From Rubripirellula sp. (lineage in GTDB: Bacteria; Planctomycetota; Planctomycetia; Pirellulales; Pirellulaceae), in contig JAKMEW010000402.1 of the NCBI GenBank assembly GCA_022425745.1, positions 1 to 45,985 on the forward strand: a stretch of DNA of 45,985 nucleotides, in the 5' to 3' direction. Shown in pieces: positions 1 to 9,698 of this stretch. The position numbers were made by a program, and so were the translations under genes. How positions within the stretch are numbered: position 1 is the first letter of the stretch; each line of letters begins with the position of its first letter. A model generated the notes under the pieces. That model was not told the DNA's origin and searched no databases. It was given only the letters and a program-made list of their open reading frames with translations.

Positions 1-123
1 TAGAGACTCCAAGACCGATGGTGTTCTTGAAAACACCGCAAAACATGGCGATTTTTGCGGGCTTAGCGGAATGGCCCAGAGAGCGAACTTGCGTGGCGGG
101 CCGAGTTCGCAGATTGAAAAGAG

Positions 124-197
124 TACACCCGGAGGGATTCGAACCCCCAACCCTCGGTTCCGAAGACCGATGCTCTATCCAGTTGAGCTACGGATGC
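124..197 (-). tRNA. tRNA-Arg (anticodon TCG)
   Basis: Reverse complement GCATCCGTAGCTCAACTGGATAGAGCATCGGTCTTCGGAACCGAGGGTTGGGGGTTCGAATCCCTCCGGGTGTA folds as a cloverleaf: acceptor GCATCCG/CGGGTGT, anticodon stem TCGGT/ACCGA with loop CTTCGGA (anticodon TCG), T-loop GGTTCGAATCC. CCA is not encoded. Confidence 0.95.
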
Positions 198-596
198 GTT
201 GTGTCAAATTTTAGTAAGGATCGCCCGCTTGTCCACGGGTAGTTTCCACTTCAAGTGTCCGTTTCCACCGATCTTTTACTCGCTAAAAACAGTTTTATTG
301 GCTTCTCTTACCCACCCGCACGCAAATTCATTACCTAGTTATGCTCTATCCGCGATTCGAGACGCTTCACTTACCGTTTTAGAGGAACGGTTTTGCTTCG
401 TTTCAGACTTTAGCTTTCGCAGCGTGCTAAACTTGGTACATCAAGGGCTTCCTTTTCCAATGTCAATATTTGGACAGAATTTGGCACCTTGCATCTGCAA
501 ATCAACCGATCTACCTATAGCCAATCATTGCAATTCAATCGCGGACTTGCAGCGGAGACTGAATACTTGGGTCTAACCTATTTCAAACGATTCCGA

Positions 597-1124
597 ATGG
601 AACTCAATTTTGATCAGTCCGGTTTGCAGGTCTCAAGCATCCCGCCCGGCTTTGAGATGATCCCGTTCTCAAGCGAACTGATTGGCGAACACGCCTCGGC
701 CAAGCACGAAAGCTTCAAGAATGAGATGGATGTCAACCTCTTCCCCTGCTTGGGCCGACGAGATGGCTGCCTGAGATTGATGAGGGAAATCACATCACGG
801 TCAAATTTTGTCCCCGAAGCGACATGGCTTTGCCGATACCGTGACCCAGTTAGCAAAATGCCCTTAGCCGTAGGAACCATCCAAGGTTTAGAGATCGATG
901 GATGGGGAGCCATTCAGAACATCGGCATCTCACCAACTTATCGCGGTCACGGGCTGGGATCTCTGTTGATTCAACATGCTGCGAGGGGTTTCAAAAGCAT
1001 CGGTCTCCGCCGGATGCATCTCGAAGTCACCACCGACAACACCGCCGCAATCAGACTTTACGAACGCATCGGCTTCAAGAGAGCCGAAGTGATCTACAAG
1101 GCAACTGATGTAGCCGGTGCGTAA
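597..1124 (+). CDS. GNAT family N-acetyltransferase
   Basis: C-terminal GNAT motif A/B: IQNIGISPTYRGHGLGSLLIQHAARGFKSIGLRRMHLEVTTDNTAAIRLYERIGFKRAEV. In-frame ATG at 597 preferred over 489. Confidence 0.85.
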   Translation: MELNFDQSGLQVSSIPPGFEMIPFSSELIGEHASAKHESFKNEMDVNLFPCLGRRDGCLRLMREITSRSNFVPEATWLCRYRDPVSKMPLAVGTIQGLEIDGWGAIQNIGISPTYRGHGLGSLLIQHAARGFKSIGLRRMHLEVTTDNTAAIRLYERIGFKRAEVIYKATDVAGA

Positions 1125-1185
1125 GCAGATCAGCCAAATGATCAACGACTAGAATCAATCCAGTAATCAAGCCCGCAATGAACCG

Positions 1186-2073
1186 ATGAAACATCTAGAT
1201 GAATGGGAGTCAGATCTGCAGTCGCGATATCCAAAACCAACCTCAAACACGGATAAACTTGAGGTCAATGGAGATCGCAATTGCAACGGTGAACCGCATA
1301 AGACGAGAGAAGCATTTCGTGACTACGATGCCGAAGCTCGATCCTCAGTCAAAGACTTCTATCGACTCAACCATCAATTTCAAACGTATGATTTTGTTCA
1401 GCAGAAACGCAACCAATACCTGAGTCTCACTCAGCGTCGAATGGGTATTTGGGAAGCGATGGAATACCTGAACACACTGGTGGACGACAGTGATCCTGAT
1501 ACCGATCTGTCGCAAATCGAACATCTGCTACAGACCGCTGAATCAATTCGCGCCGATGGGCACCCTGACTGGTTTGTCTTAACGGGTCTCATTCATGACC
1601 TTGGAAAGATCCTCTGTCTGATGGGAGAACCCCAATGGGCAGTGGTGGGTGACACTTTTCCCGTCGGATGTCAGTATGCAAAAAGCATTGTCTACTATGA
1701 CTTTTTTAAACAAAACCCTGACTGGCATCACCCCGTTTACTCAACCGAACGAGGTATTTACAGAGAAAGAATCGGACTGGATCAGATCATCATGTCTTGG
1801 GGCCACGATGAGTATTTGTATCACGTTGTGAAGAACCACCTACCGATCGAAGCACTTTACATGATTCGGTACCACTCATTTTACGCCGCTCATCGAGAGA
1901 ATGAGTATCGACGATTCTTTAACGCAAAAGACGAACATTATTTTCCGTGGGTCCAACGTTTTAATGAATACGACTTGTACTCAAAGAGTGACCAGCGTCC
2001 TAATGTCGAAGAGTTGAAACCGTACTACGAGTCGTTAATTCAGCAGTATTTCCCGAGCACACTCGCATGGTAA
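1186..2073 (+). CDS. myo-inositol oxygenase (MIOX), di-iron HD-domain enzyme
   Basis: MIOX-like blocks: DWFVLTGLIHDLGKILCLMGEPQWAVVGDTFPVGC, MSWGHDEYLYHVVKNHLP, MIRYHSFYAAHRENEYRRF, WVQRFNEYDLYSKSDQRPNVEELKPYYESLI; HD motif and later His residues present. Confidence 0.93.
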   Translation: MKHLDEWESDLQSRYPKPTSNTDKLEVNGDRNCNGEPHKTREAFRDYDAEARSSVKDFYRLNHQFQTYDFVQQKRNQYLSLTQRRMGIWEAMEYLNTLVDDSDPDTDLSQIEHLLQTAESIRADGHPDWFVLTGLIHDLGKILCLMGEPQWAVVGDTFPVGCQYAKSIVYYDFFKQNPDWHHPVYSTERGIYRERIGLDQIIMSWGHDEYLYHVVKNHLPIEALYMIRYHSFYAAHRENEYRRFFNAKDEHYFPWVQRFNEYDLYSKSDQRPNVEELKPYYESLIQQYFPSTLAW

Positions 2074-2086
2074 ACACCCATCGCCG

Positions 2087-2344
2087 CTAAGCCTCTTTTT
2101 TCTTCAATCGGTAAGCGGCACGCTGAGAAGCATATTCTTCCGCGTCGGGTATTTCCGCGGTTTCTGGATTGGCCTGTTCCATCAACTTTCGTAGATAGGG
2201 TCGACACCACCCACAGCCGGTTCCTGCGCCGTAGCACTCTGACAACTGGCTAGCGTACTTGGGTCGGTTCACACGAATGAATTGCATGACTTTGCGGCGA
2301 GACACATGAAAGCAGAGGCATAGTTCCTGATCTTCATTCACCAT
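2087..2344 (-). CDS. (2Fe-2S)-binding bacterioferritin-associated ferredoxin (BFD)-like protein
   Basis: BFD-type Cys pattern ELCLCFHVS...GTGCGWCRPYLRKLM (CxC...CxxC), 85 aa. Confidence 0.75.
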   Translation of the reverse strand: MVNEDQELCLCFHVSRRKVMQFIRVNRPKYASQLSECYGAGTGCGWCRPYLRKLMEQANPETAEIPDAEEYASQRAAYRLKKKEA

Positions 2345-2356
2345 CGATTCTCCGTC

Positions 2357-3544
2357 CTACTGATTTGATCCATCGGTAATCAACCAAGTGGCAATGCGAC
2401 ATGCATCGAGGTAATCCGCGATATCAAGCGTTTCATCGGCAGTGTGTATGTTTCTCTGCCCGCATCCAATGGTGACTGCGGAGATGCCGTGCAGGAAAAG
2501 CCAGTTAGCATCCAATCCTCCGTTTGAAATCTCTTGGAACGGCTCGCGGCCAATCATTCGCACCGCTTCGGAAGCTTTCTCAATGGATGGATGATCACTA
2601 GGCAGACAAAATGATTCGTAATCAACATGCGACTCAAACTCAACCGTCCCAGCAACACCTTCATCGTTTTTCACTTCAGACGCCGCACGCTCGAAAGCAC
2701 TTCTGATCGCAGACACAATTTCCATGCGCATTTCTGGGTCATGGCTTCTCGCCTCTGCCGCGAGATCCGCAAGTGGGGTAATCACATTCGTCGCATCACC
2801 CGCTTGCAGCACACCAACATTGGAGGTTCCGAAGCGGCCATCTTTTTCAACTTTTCCGAGCCAGCCATTAGCATCGAGTTCCGCGATGGCGCGTGCAGCC
2901 ATCACGATCGTGCTCGCTCCTTTTTCAGGAGCAACACCTGCATGCGCCGGCACACCGTGGAGTCGAATTTTAATCCTTTCCCCACCAATGGCCCCCGTGG
3001 TCAATTTCTCAACAGTCCCTCCATCGAAATTAAACGCTCGATCCACCGATCCGACCTTATCCACATCGAGATGACGCGCACCTTCGAGCCCCACTTCCTC
3101 CTGAATCAGAAACGTGATCACGGCGGGTGGATAATTCTCATCACCCCGCTTCAGTCTCTCGACAACTGCTGTCAGGATCGCAGCACATCCAGCGCGGTCA
3201 TCAGCTCCCAAGCCGGTGTCCACTGCACTGCGGACACAATCACCGTCAATCACTGGCTGGCTGCCGACACAAATTGGCACGGTATCCATGTGAGCAGAAA
3301 GGAGAGTTCGTGGGCCGCTACCGTTTCCAGGCAAGGTGACAACGAGGTTGCCACAATTTCCATTTCTCCGAGTTCGCTCGCCAGCGCCGTCATACGCGAT
3401 TTGTGACGATTCGACTCCCGCGGCGACCAACTGATTGACAATCTCGGCAGCGACGTCAGATTCATTACCGCTGCTACCGGGAATCGCTGTGAGCGCGATG
3501 AAACGATTCAAGGATGATTGCGCCTCTACTTCTGTCTTATTCAT
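2357..3544 (-). CDS. M20-family metallopeptidase (tripeptide aminopeptidase PepT-like)
   Basis: LLSAHMDTVP, GADDRAG, IQEEVGLEGARHLD and the dimerisation-domain-like GVPAHAGVAPEKGAS. Start ATG at 3544 (MNKTEVEAQ) preferred over the longer ORF. Confidence 0.85.
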   Translation of the reverse strand: MNKTEVEAQSSLNRFIALTAIPGSSGNESDVAAEIVNQLVAAGVESSQIAYDGAGERTRRNGNCGNLVVTLPGNGSGPRTLLSAHMDTVPICVGSQPVIDGDCVRSAVDTGLGADDRAGCAAILTAVVERLKRGDENYPPAVITFLIQEEVGLEGARHLDVDKVGSVDRAFNFDGGTVEKLTTGAIGGERIKIRLHGVPAHAGVAPEKGASTIVMAARAIAELDANGWLGKVEKDGRFGTSNVGVLQAGDATNVITPLADLAAEARSHDPEMRMEIVSAIRSAFERAASEVKNDEGVAGTVEFESHVDYESFCLPSDHPSIEKASEAVRMIGREPFQEISNGGLDANWLFLHGISAVTIGCGQRNIHTADETLDIADYLDACRIATWLITDGSNQ

Positions 3545-3593
3545 TGTTAAACTCAGTGATCGGTGATGAGTCAGTCTAGGGAAATGATCCTTC

Positions 3594-4805
3594 TTGGCTC
3601 CCATCGTACGCAAACCTCGGTACCGTTGGCGACACCCCGTGGTCGAATTCGGTGCAGGCAATACACCCTCAAGTTCTTCTTATTCAGCATTTTCTACTTT
3701 GAACCTTCCAACGATCCAAAAAGCGGTTTCCTCGGAGACGCAATCGGCAGATCCTCAAAAGCAGCACCTGCTTAACCTCTCCGCTGAGGATTTAACCAAT
3801 TGGCTGGTATCCAAAGGACACCCAAAATTTCGCAGCGGGCAGATCCTCCACTGGATCTTTCAGCGAAGAGTCCACACTTTTTCTGAAATGAGCGACCTTC
3901 CGAAGTCGCTGAGACAAGAATTGGAAGAGAACTTCCGAATCTATGTAACTCAATCTGAAGCAACCGTCACTTCTCCCGATGGCACTGACAAGCTGCTTGT
4001 TCGACTTCCGGATGGCGGGGAAGTGGAGTGTGTGTTACTGAGAGACGGAAACCGACGAAGTATTTGTGTCAGCAGTCAAGTCGGGTGCGCGATGGGTTGC
4101 GTGTTTTGCGCAAGTGGTCTGGATGGCGTGGATCGAAATCTGACGCAAGGAGAAATTCTTGAGCAGATGTTGTTATTGCAGGATAGGCTTCCGGAACAGG
4201 AACGTCTCAGTCATGTTGTGATGATGGGCATGGGTGAGCCACTCGCGAACCTGGACCGTGTATTGGCCGCGCTGTCGGTCGCCAAGGATCCCAAGGGACT
4301 CGGAATTAGTCCGCGCCGCATCACCATCAGCACCGTGGGATTACCGCCTGCGATTGATCGATTGCGTGAGAGCAGCATTCCCTACAACCTAGCGGTGAGC
4401 TTGCACGCGCCCAACGATACACTTCGAAGCCAACTGGTACCGGTGAACCGAAAGATCGGAATCGACGCTGTACTCGACGCGGCTGATCGTTACTTCGAAA
4501 GTAGTGGACGCAGACTGACGTTCGAGTACGTTCTTTTGGGAGGCGTTAACGACTCGAATGATGAAGCGAGAGAATTGGTTCACTTGCTGCGTAAACGCAA
4601 CGTGCTTCTAAACGTGATCCCCTATAACCCAGTGCAGGGCTTACCATACGTCACGCCAACCAAGAAATCGATTGCCGACTTTCGTCAGATTCTGGAACAT
4701 GGTGGAGTGAACGTGCAGTTTCGACAACGAAAAGGCAGTGAAATCGATGCTGCCTGTGGGCAACTTAGACGAAATCGCGGTAAGCAATCATCATCGAATC
4801 AATGA
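3594..4805 (+). CDS. rlmN: 23S rRNA (adenine(2503)-C(2))-methyltransferase, radical SAM
   Basis: SSQVGCAMGCVFCASG (CxxxCxxC), MMGMGEPLANLD, ISTVGLPPAIDRL, SLHAPND, YVLLGGVNDS, VQFRQRKGSEIDAACGQL. Exact N-terminus uncertain. Confidence 0.95.
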   Translation: MAPIVRKPRYRWRHPVVEFGAGNTPSSSSYSAFSTLNLPTIQKAVSSETQSADPQKQHLLNLSAEDLTNWLVSKGHPKFRSGQILHWIFQRRVHTFSEMSDLPKSLRQELEENFRIYVTQSEATVTSPDGTDKLLVRLPDGGEVECVLLRDGNRRSICVSSQVGCAMGCVFCASGLDGVDRNLTQGEILEQMLLLQDRLPEQERLSHVVMMGMGEPLANLDRVLAALSVAKDPKGLGISPRRITISTVGLPPAIDRLRESSIPYNLAVSLHAPNDTLRSQLVPVNRKIGIDAVLDAADRYFESSGRRLTFEYVLLGGVNDSNDEARELVHLLRKRNVLLNVIPYNPVQGLPYVTPTKKSIADFRQILEHGGVNVQFRQRKGSEIDAACGQLRRNRGKQSSSNQ

Positions 4806-4831
4806 AGGTGCATCCTTAGTTGGTACACGGC

Positions 4832-6223
4832 TTAACGGCTCGAGTACTTTTTCAGGTATTTTTCATTGAGCATCTTGTGGCGACTGCCCAGGTCAACCTT
4901 TCGTCCCTGAATGTATGCTTCGACAACATTCGTTTCTGTTTCGAGAATGTTCCCATCAGCGATAATCAAGGTTGCATCTTTCTCTGGAGTGATGGACCCA
5001 ATGCGATCTTCAAGCTTCAGGATCTTCGCAGCTGAAAGCGTGATCGCCTCAACCGCTTGCTCCTCGCTCAAGCCAAATGCCGAGGCAACTGCGGCGTGAT
5101 AAGGCAAGTTCCGCGCACTCGCTGACCCACCAGGGCCACTCAAGCCAGGTCCACCGATCGAGAAGGCCACACCTGCTCGCTTCAATCTTGAAGGCAACGT
5201 GTAAGCGTGATCGTAGGGATCGTCTCTTCGCAGTGGCAATCGATATGTCGATGCAATGATCACCGGTACGCGATATTGCTTCAAGAGTTCGGAACATCTC
5301 TCCGCATCGTAACCTCCATAGATGATCAAATCGAGATTCTGAGAGGCCGCGTAAGTCACAGCCGATTCGATCTCGGACTGGCGATCCGCATGCGCGATCA
5401 GCGGCATTTCTCGATTGATTACCGGCACAAGGCTCTCTAGGCGAACGTTTGTGACGAAGTCCTCAGACGATTGACGACCCTTTGCATAGAGTTTGACAGC
5501 CCTCAACAGCTCATCCAATTCTTCTAATCGACGCTCACGTTCTTGACGTCGCTTGGAGTCATTACTGTCGCGAGGATGCACGGACGACCAATCAACAAAC
5601 AATCCGGCAGGACCACTCAACATCATCTCCTCCACCGTCCATCCATCTAATTGAATGACCGCAGACTGCCCTCGAATGAATGGCCCGCTCGGTGCCGTCA
5701 TTGCGACCAATACACCTCCAGCTCTGGCGACCGGTATCAGTTCACTATCGGGATTCACCGCAACCCAAGATCTAACATTGGGATTTTCACGACCAAACTC
5801 TCTCCGATCATCGGTTTCTTCCACCGCTAAAATTTCTCGCAGACCTAGGTCAGTGAGTGAATCAATCAGCCCGGGGTAGACATGCTTTCCTTCTGCTTGA
5901 ATTTCCAAAACATTCTTGGGCAGCTTCACGTTCTGTCCGACCGCAACAATTTTCCCTCGGTCGAATACAACGGTCCCGTTTTCTAGGATTGGCTTGTCGA
6001 TGCGATGGATTGTTGCATTGCGGATCGCAATCGGACGCTTTTGCGGCTGACCCGGAATTTGATCGTGGGCAAACACACGAGTATTAATCAAAAAAGCCAA
6101 GATGATGATCGCCTGTCCAAGTCGCTTGCATCGATTGGCCAAGTGACTGAAAGTCACCCCAAGATGCCCCTGAGATGAATCGCGATGATGCTTGATGCCC
6201 AGCATGTGATCTGATCGTTTCAT
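4832..6223 (-). CDS. secreted amidohydrolase-fold protein, probably lacking the metal-binding HxH
   Basis: Amidohydrolase composite-domain signature GTVVFDRGKIVAVGQNVKLPK...GKHVYPGLIDSLTD; C-terminal ...RIGSITPEKDATLIIADGN. ATG at 6223 overlaps the upstream gene's TGA (ATGA). Confidence 0.82.
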   Translation of the reverse strand: MKRSDHMLGIKHHRDSSQGHLGVTFSHLANRCKRLGQAIIILAFLINTRVFAHDQIPGQPQKRPIAIRNATIHRIDKPILENGTVVFDRGKIVAVGQNVKLPKNVLEIQAEGKHVYPGLIDSLTDLGLREILAVEETDDRREFGRENPNVRSWVAVNPDSELIPVARAGGVLVAMTAPSGPFIRGQSAVIQLDGWTVEEMMLSGPAGLFVDWSSVHPRDSNDSKRRQERERRLEELDELLRAVKLYAKGRQSSEDFVTNVRLESLVPVINREMPLIAHADRQSEIESAVTYAASQNLDLIIYGGYDAERCSELLKQYRVPVIIASTYRLPLRRDDPYDHAYTLPSRLKRAGVAFSIGGPGLSGPGGSASARNLPYHAAVASAFGLSEEQAVEAITLSAAKILKLEDRIGSITPEKDATLIIADGNILETETNVVEAYIQGRKVDLGSRHKMLNEKYLKKYSSR

Positions 6224-9200
6224 TCTTGCGCTCCCTGAACATTGGTTTCGTGTCGAAGGCCGCCATGGACCGCACAATAAATATCTTTCCTAACCCAACG
6301 ATCCTCCTCGGGCACCCGCTTAACGGCAACACTCCCGGCAGGCTCACTTTTCATTGCTTTCTGAATGAGGCGAGACCTCAGGGATCGGTCACGTTCTCGC
6401 AGTTGCTGGTCTTGGACGATGTCAAAATACTTTGTCCCATTAATCCACGTCTGCTCACAACGCGTTAACGTCGAGAGTGGTCTTCCGCTCCAAACAACCA
6501 AATCAGCATGCTTACCCACTTCAATTGATCCAACCAGGCTGTCAATGCGAAGTTGCTTCGCCGGATTGAGTGTCACAAACTTCAACGCTTCTTCCTCTGG
6601 CACTCCACCATACTTGGTTGCCTTGGCTGCTTCAGTGTTCAAGTGGCGAGCGAGCTCACGATCGTCACTATTGAACGAAACCACCACGCCCTGATCATGC
6701 ATGATGGATCCGTTGTAAGGTATCGCATCAAAGACCTCAAATTTGTAAGCCCACCAATCGGAGAAAGCCGACGCCATTGCTCCGTGCTGCTTGATGCGAT
6801 CCGCAACCTTATAGCCTTCAAGAATATGTTGCAGCGTACCAATGCGGATACCAAATTCCTCAAGCACTCCCAGCGTTGCAACGATCTCGTCTTGCCGGTA
6901 GCTGTGACAGTGGATCCATCGTTCGCCGCGTTGCACTTCAGAGAGCGCTTGCAACTGCAAGTCCACTCGCGGAGGCATTCCCTGACGATCTCCAGATCTC
7001 CACTCTCGCCAACGCGATTCATATTCTCTAGCTGCAAGTAACTGATCTCTCAGGATCTGCTCGACACCCATCCTTGTGTTTGGGTAACGCCCCTGATTTC
7101 TTTTGACATTTTCGCCGAGCGCAAACTTGATTCCCGGTGGAGCCTGATCCATCTTGAGGCCCTCCATGGAGTCGCCCCATCTCAATTTGATCACCTGATT
7201 CTGGCCACCGATTGGATTTGCCGACCCATGCAAGATGTTGGCCACCGTCAATCCACCGGCTAATTGCCGGTAGATATTAATGTCACTGTTGTCAATGAAA
7301 TCGCCTATTCGAACCTCAGAAGTCACGACCTGCCCCGACTCATTGACGCCACCATCGGTTCCCATGTGCGAGTGGCAATCAATCAACCCAGGCGAGACAT
7401 GCTTGCCCTTTAAATCAATGACCTGAGTGCCTTGGGGTACGTCTAATTCCTCACCAATTGCAGCGATGAGACCATCTCGGATGTAGACGTCAGCCTGCTG
7501 AAGAATGCCTTCCGGACCACACGTCCATAACACCGCATTTCGTAACACCACCGGTTCCTGCTTCTGAACAGGTTTTTCCAAGCCGTAGGCCCCAAGAGGA
7601 TAGAAAATGGGTGTATCCGCTGGCCGGTTGCTTTGAGTAACGGATTCCTTTGGACTCGCGTCACCTTTCGGGTTCGAGGCACTGGGATCAGCATCATCAT
7701 TCTGCCGATCACTTTTCTCCTCTGTCGATGGCAGCAACTGAGCTACTTGCTCATCACCCGTTGGAGTCTGCAAATATAAGAGAGCAATCCGATTGAGATT
7801 CGCCGAGGAGCTCGTTGCATCCGACTGATCGGCTTGAACAATGGTTACCAACCAAACACCAGATTCAGATCCAAATCCCAGCGAACTCAGATCGCAGGTA
7901 GCACTCAAACGGTCCCGCTCCACCTTAACAGATTTAAGTTCAATCTGATTCTTCGCCTTTCGTCGATTCTTTTTCTTGCCACTGGGCTTCGCGTCAGAAT
8001 CACCCTCCTTCCTTAACGGTTCAGGAATCGATTCGATAAATCCTGTCACCTTGCCATCTACTGATTCCAACTTGATCCCAAGACGAACACTCTTATCGGC
8101 TACCGACAGATTCGTCTCCCAATTTCCTGACCACGGTGTTCCTTTGCGAGTTTGGCTATCACCTGTCAGCTGATAACGAGCACCGGCAATCCAACACTCG
8201 CGCAAAGTGGATTGGTGCGAAGAGAACTCACTATCAAAAATGGCAAGGTTGGCAATCTTCCCTTTCTCAATCGAACCCAGTTGATTTTCAAGACCTAGCA
8301 GTTCGGCGGGGACTGTTGTGAGGGCCGCCAGAGCATGATCTGGATTCAGTCCGCAATCCATCGCACGTCGAAGATTCTTTAAGAACGCGGACAGGTCATC
8401 TAGGCCATCCGTTGTGATGCAGATCGTGACGCCGGATTGTTGGAGAACCGCTGGATTGGTCGGCGCGAGATCCCAGTGCATTAAATCCTGCAGCGACACT
8501 GATTCACGCGATTGTGCGTCATGCACACTGGGTGCATCGGGAAAATCGATTGGGATTAATAGGGGGCGATTCATCGCCGCGATTGATTCAACATCTCGAT
8601 ATTCGCGGCCGGAGCCCCTGATAGCGATTTGCAATGCGAACTCACGCGCAAGCTGATCCGCTCTTAGCGCCATCCGCTCGTTGGGTGCATCAAATACAAA
8701 CCGAGTCACCCTCATGTCCTCGGCCAGAACTTCAAGCGACGCATTAAAGTCTGGCGCAGCCTGGGTCACATCAGCACGATGCGACTTCCATGACTCCGCA
8801 TACCATTTTGCGTCGTAAAACGCTTGCCGAAGTAAGGCGACTGCGCCCATGGGTGAATTGGGATACTCGACGCGCGGACCCGACCTTGGCACCGTTAATT
8901 GTGCATGTTGCCAACGCGCACTCTTGAGTGCTTGATGTGATCGCTTCACTCCACCGAGCAGATAAACTTGGCTAGCACCTTTGATGATGCCACCTCGTGG
9001 CGCAACTAATCTCGCGGCAAAACCCTGTTGTCGTAGCTTTTCTGCATCTGACGATTCTGAGATTGATTCAGCAACGGATCTTTGTGGAGAGATATTTGGG
9101 TTCCAGTAGCTTGTTGCTGTCCCGGGAAATCCGACCTCTTGCTCACTCCATGCATCAATGAAACCGGCATAGATATGCTTTCCGGTGCAGTCGATCTGCT

Positions 9201-9450
9201 GATAGAAATCCGGAATGACAATATCTTTGCCCACTTCAACGATTTGCTGATCCAAAATCAAAACTGTCGCTGGGGACACCACTTCTCCGGGTCGCACGGC
9301 CACCGTGCCTCCCGTCAAAGCGTAGGCGCCGGCGCGAATATCGCGGAGCCCGCTGATCGGTCTGGTATCAAGATTTTGCGAGTGAATCTGCGTTGAAAGC
9401 GTAAGTGTTGTAATCCACAACAACACAAAGAAGGAAGAAGCTAGTCGCAC
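6220..9450 (-). CDS. large exported protein with two amidohydrolase-type domains (1076 aa)
   Basis: N-terminal signal-like segment; domain 1 GKHIYAGFIDAWSEQ...LGSIEKGKIANLAIFDSEF; domain 2 GKHVSPGLIDCHSHMG...VGSIEVGKHADLVVWSGRP; Lys/Asp-rich linker between them. Confidence 0.85.
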   Translation of the reverse strand: MRLASSFFVLLWITTLTLSTQIHSQNLDTRPISGLRDIRAGAYALTGGTVAVRPGEVVSPATVLILDQQIVEVGKDIVIPDFYQQIDCTGKHIYAGFIDAWSEQEVGFPGTATSYWNPNISPQRSVAESISESSDAEKLRQQGFAARLVAPRGGIIKGASQVYLLGGVKRSHQALKSARWQHAQLTVPRSGPRVEYPNSPMGAVALLRQAFYDAKWYAESWKSHRADVTQAAPDFNASLEVLAEDMRVTRFVFDAPNERMALRADQLAREFALQIAIRGSGREYRDVESIAAMNRPLLIPIDFPDAPSVHDAQSRESVSLQDLMHWDLAPTNPAVLQQSGVTICITTDGLDDLSAFLKNLRRAMDCGLNPDHALAALTTVPAELLGLENQLGSIEKGKIANLAIFDSEFSSHQSTLRECWIAGARYQLTGDSQTRKGTPWSGNWETNLSVADKSVRLGIKLESVDGKVTGFIESIPEPLRKEGDSDAKPSGKKKNRRKAKNQIELKSVKVERDRLSATCDLSSLGFGSESGVWLVTIVQADQSDATSSSANLNRIALLYLQTPTGDEQVAQLLPSTEEKSDRQNDDADPSASNPKGDASPKESVTQSNRPADTPIFYPLGAYGLEKPVQKQEPVVLRNAVLWTCGPEGILQQADVYIRDGLIAAIGEELDVPQGTQVIDLKGKHVSPGLIDCHSHMGTDGGVNESGQVVTSEVRIGDFIDNSDINIYRQLAGGLTVANILHGSANPIGGQNQVIKLRWGDSMEGLKMDQAPPGIKFALGENVKRNQGRYPNTRMGVEQILRDQLLAAREYESRWREWRSGDRQGMPPRVDLQLQALSEVQRGERWIHCHSYRQDEIVATLGVLEEFGIRIGTLQHILEGYKVADRIKQHGAMASAFSDWWAYKFEVFDAIPYNGSIMHDQGVVVSFNSDDRELARHLNTEAAKATKYGGVPEEEALKFVTLNPAKQLRIDSLVGSIEVGKHADLVVWSGRPLSTLTRCEQTWINGTKYFDIVQDQQLRERDRSLRSRLIQKAMKSEPAGSVAVKRVPEEDRWVRKDIYCAVHGGLRHETNVQGAQE

Positions 9451-9698
9451 GTCTACATACTCACTATCGATTGCAAAAATATTTCCGTTGGAACAGCATA
9501 ATCCAAGTTTTTCCGGCTCGACGAAAAACCCACCAGCGATTTTTGCGAAAAGCCAGCGCTGAACAAAATATTGCAGCTACACCACGGAAGAACTCCAATT
9601 TTGCGAAAGTGTTGCAAAAAGGAAACATTCGCCTGTTCCCAACTTTCATCGATTGCCAAAATAACGAAGCAGGATCGGCTGTTTGGAGATTGGTATCG

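Noticed and set aside
20-37. Small hairpin GGTGTT-CTTGAA-AACACC downstream of the tRNA-Arg gene
   Set aside because: Only 6 bp, AT-rich loop, no U-run on either strand; too weak to call as a terminator.
199-576. 125-aa plus-strand ORF beside the tRNA
   Set aside because: Starts at the tRNA boundary, unusual composition, no motif; likely non-coding spacer between the tRNA and the GNAT gene.
614-913. 99-aa minus-strand ORF inside the GNAT gene region
   Set aside because: Antisense to the GNAT frame, which carries the acetyl-CoA-binding motifs.
2627-3406. 259-aa plus-strand ORF antisense to the M20 peptidase gene
   Set aside because: The opposite strand carries clear M20 motifs; the antisense translation is His/Arg/Ser-rich with no recognisable domain, typical of a shadow ORF.
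6553-7041. 162-aa plus-strand ORF (and 109-aa ORF 6365..6694) antisense to the amidohydrolase gene
   Set aside because: Shadow ORFs of a well-supported long minus-strand gene; composition not protein-like.
9471-9698. N-terminal extension of the 9471..10238 ORF
   Set aside because: Translation is basic and low in protein-like features, and overlaps the probable promoter region of the divergent amidohydrolase operon; ATG at 9699 is preferred.
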